From contig JAEWTV010000098.1 in NCBI GenBank assembly GCA_023397675.1, forward strand, positions 1-5,968: a stretch of 5,968 nt of DNA, read 5' to 3'. The position numbers were made by a program, and so were the translations under genes. The notes under the pieces are model-generated. The model saw only the letters and a program-made list of their open reading frames with translations. It was not told the origin of the DNA and did no database searches. This DNA is from Bacillota bacterium. Lineage in GTDB: Bacteria > Bacillota > Clostridia > Acetivibrionales > JANLFN01. Shown in pieces: positions 5,177 through 5,968 of this stretch; position 1 is the stretch's first letter, and each line of letters opens with the position of its first letter.

Positions 5177-5968
5177 TCATCCCTCCAAAAACAGCAGCCC
5201 AAGTTCGGGGTTATCGTCCGCAAGTTGCAGAAGTTTTTGTTTCAAGTCTTCCGCGCGCTTGTCACGAATCTTCTCCTTTATCTGCGGTGCGATTGTCCCT
5301 TTGTACTGACTCTTTATAAACTCCGAAATGTCTGGGTGGAGCGGCCAGTTATTCGGTTGCTTGCCGTGCTCGCTGCAAAGAAATTCAAGCAGTGAGGCAA
5401 GACCGATTTCAAATTTCTTATACCGAGCGGGGATAACATCGGTCATAAGAGTCTTTTGGCAATCAGCGATGCTTGTCGCTTTAACCCCTCTCATAACCTC
5501 AAGCATATCCGACAGTTTGGTTGCGGCAAATGTTTCAGGCTGTTCGATAGCCTTAAGCAGGTCTGCGGTATCGGGGTGGCTACCGAAAACATACCTTGCC
5601 GGCATACCATTATTCATCGCCCATTCCGCAGGCGTTCCTGTGCCGGAAATCCTTGTCCATTGGCCCTTTATTTTCAGAGCAACCGAATGTTTTGCAAATT
5701 CCTCGATTTTAAATCGCAGGTTATCCATGAAGGCTGTTTCGTCTAAACCAAATCCTCCAATCATCGAATTCAGAATACTAAGTAAATCCGTCTTTTCGAT
5801 GGTTACACCATTCAGCCGAGAGTTTAAAATCAAAAGCGATTCGGACTTTGTGTGGTCAAAGAATAGCCGCTTGATTAATTCAAAGCCTTGCTGCAGGGCA
5901 AGCTTTATATCCTGTGTTGATCCTTGCGATTGCATAGCAGACAGGAAGCCACCCAATGTAGGATGCAC
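5177..5968 (-). CDS. C-terminal part of a large BREX protein, probably BrxC/PglY-like (5' end outside window)
   Basis: The reading frame is open to the right edge, so these 263 residues are the C-terminus of a longer protein; the GTG at the edge is not credible as a start because no upstream sequence can be seen. No Walker motifs lie in the visible part. Visible marks are a GTGTPAEW segment at about residues 109-116 and a charged helical tail (about 229-263) ending DNPELGLLFLEG. From memory, such endings occur in large BrxC/PglY-type BREX ATPases; this is a weak resemblance. The main argument is position: it lies immediately upstream of pglZ, where type 4 BREX operons carry brxC. Its TGA stop overlaps a potential ATG of the next gene (ATGA), indicating translational coupling. 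BrxC-family proteins are large P-loop NTPases needed for BREX defence. It could instead be another large operon-specific protein. Confidence is high that it is a real gene and moderate for the family. Confidence 0.6.
   Translation of the reverse strand: MHPTLGGFLSAMQSQGSTQDIKLALQQGFELIKRLFFDHTKSESLLILNSRLNGVTIEKTDLLSILNSMIGGFGLDETAFMDNLRFKIEEFAKHSVALKIKGQWTRISGTGTPAEWAMNNGMPARYVFGSHPDTADLLKAIEQPETFAATKLSDMLEVMRGVKATSIADCQKTLMTDVIPARYKKFEIGLASLLEFLCSEHGKQPNNWPLHPDISEFIKSQYKGTIAPQIKEKIRDKRAEDLKQKLLQLADDNPELGLLFLEG
5181..5186 (-). promoter_or_regulatory. Ribosome binding site of pglZ
   Basis: GGAGGG on the minus strand lies inside the last codons of the upstream gene. Its distance decides the pglZ start: 1 base to ATG 5180 (too close), 7 to GTG 5174 and 10 to ATG 5171. 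Confidence 0.75.

Noticed and set aside
1..5968. CRISPR array, tRNA or rRNA genes
   Set aside because: No regularly spaced direct repeats, cloverleaf or rRNA-like stretch was seen by eye; gene-free sequence is limited to short gaps and the left 250 bases.

Overview
The base composition is moderate, the Shine-Dalgarno sequences are strong (GGAGGG and GAGGTG) and genes are packed head to tail with ATGA and TAATG overlaps. The protein flavours (BrxL, an IS3-type OrfA, a WYL-type regulator N-terminus) also fit a Firmicute, probably of the Clostridia. This is inference; the window holds no rRNA or other taxonomic marker. Every gene I support lies on the minus strand, so the window reads as one operon running from right (5968) to left (1).

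Region 1 (5968 to about 1594) is the 3' part of a BREX-type phage-defence operon. It holds the C-terminal 263 residues of a large protein that by position and C-terminal motifs is probably BrxC/PglY-like. Next comes a PglZ alkaline-phosphatase-superfamily protein, and then a BrxL AAA+ ATPase that stops at 502 residues and has no room for the Lon-protease-like domain of classical BrxL. The order brxC-pglZ-brxL matches the published type 4 BREX layout (brxP-brxC-pglZ-brxL). In that type the usual PglX methyltransferase is replaced by BrxP, a PAPS-reductase/DndC-like protein. BrxP would lie beyond the right edge and is not visible here.

Region 2 (1591 to 254) continues the operon without a visible terminator or promoter. 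A 66-residue protein with CxxC...CxxC metal-binding cysteines is followed by a complete IscS/NifS/DndA-class cysteine desulfurase. A desulfurase attached to a type 4-like BREX operon suggests a sulfur-based DNA modification (phosphorothioation-like) chemistry, with the desulfurase as sulfur donor and the small cysteine protein as a possible accessory. This combined set is the most interesting hypothesis in the window.

Region 3 (253 to 1) holds the start of a further minus-strand gene with a good ribosome binding site, encoding MAYNELVKNISRIRD, which resembles the N-terminus of WYL-domain regulators. It is interrupted after codon 15 by the end of an IS3-family insertion sequence, whose OrfA N-terminus runs off the left edge. 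The IS end carries a perfect 13-bp inverted repeat that would hide the transposase ribosome binding site in read-through transcripts but not in transcripts from a promoter-like element in its loop.
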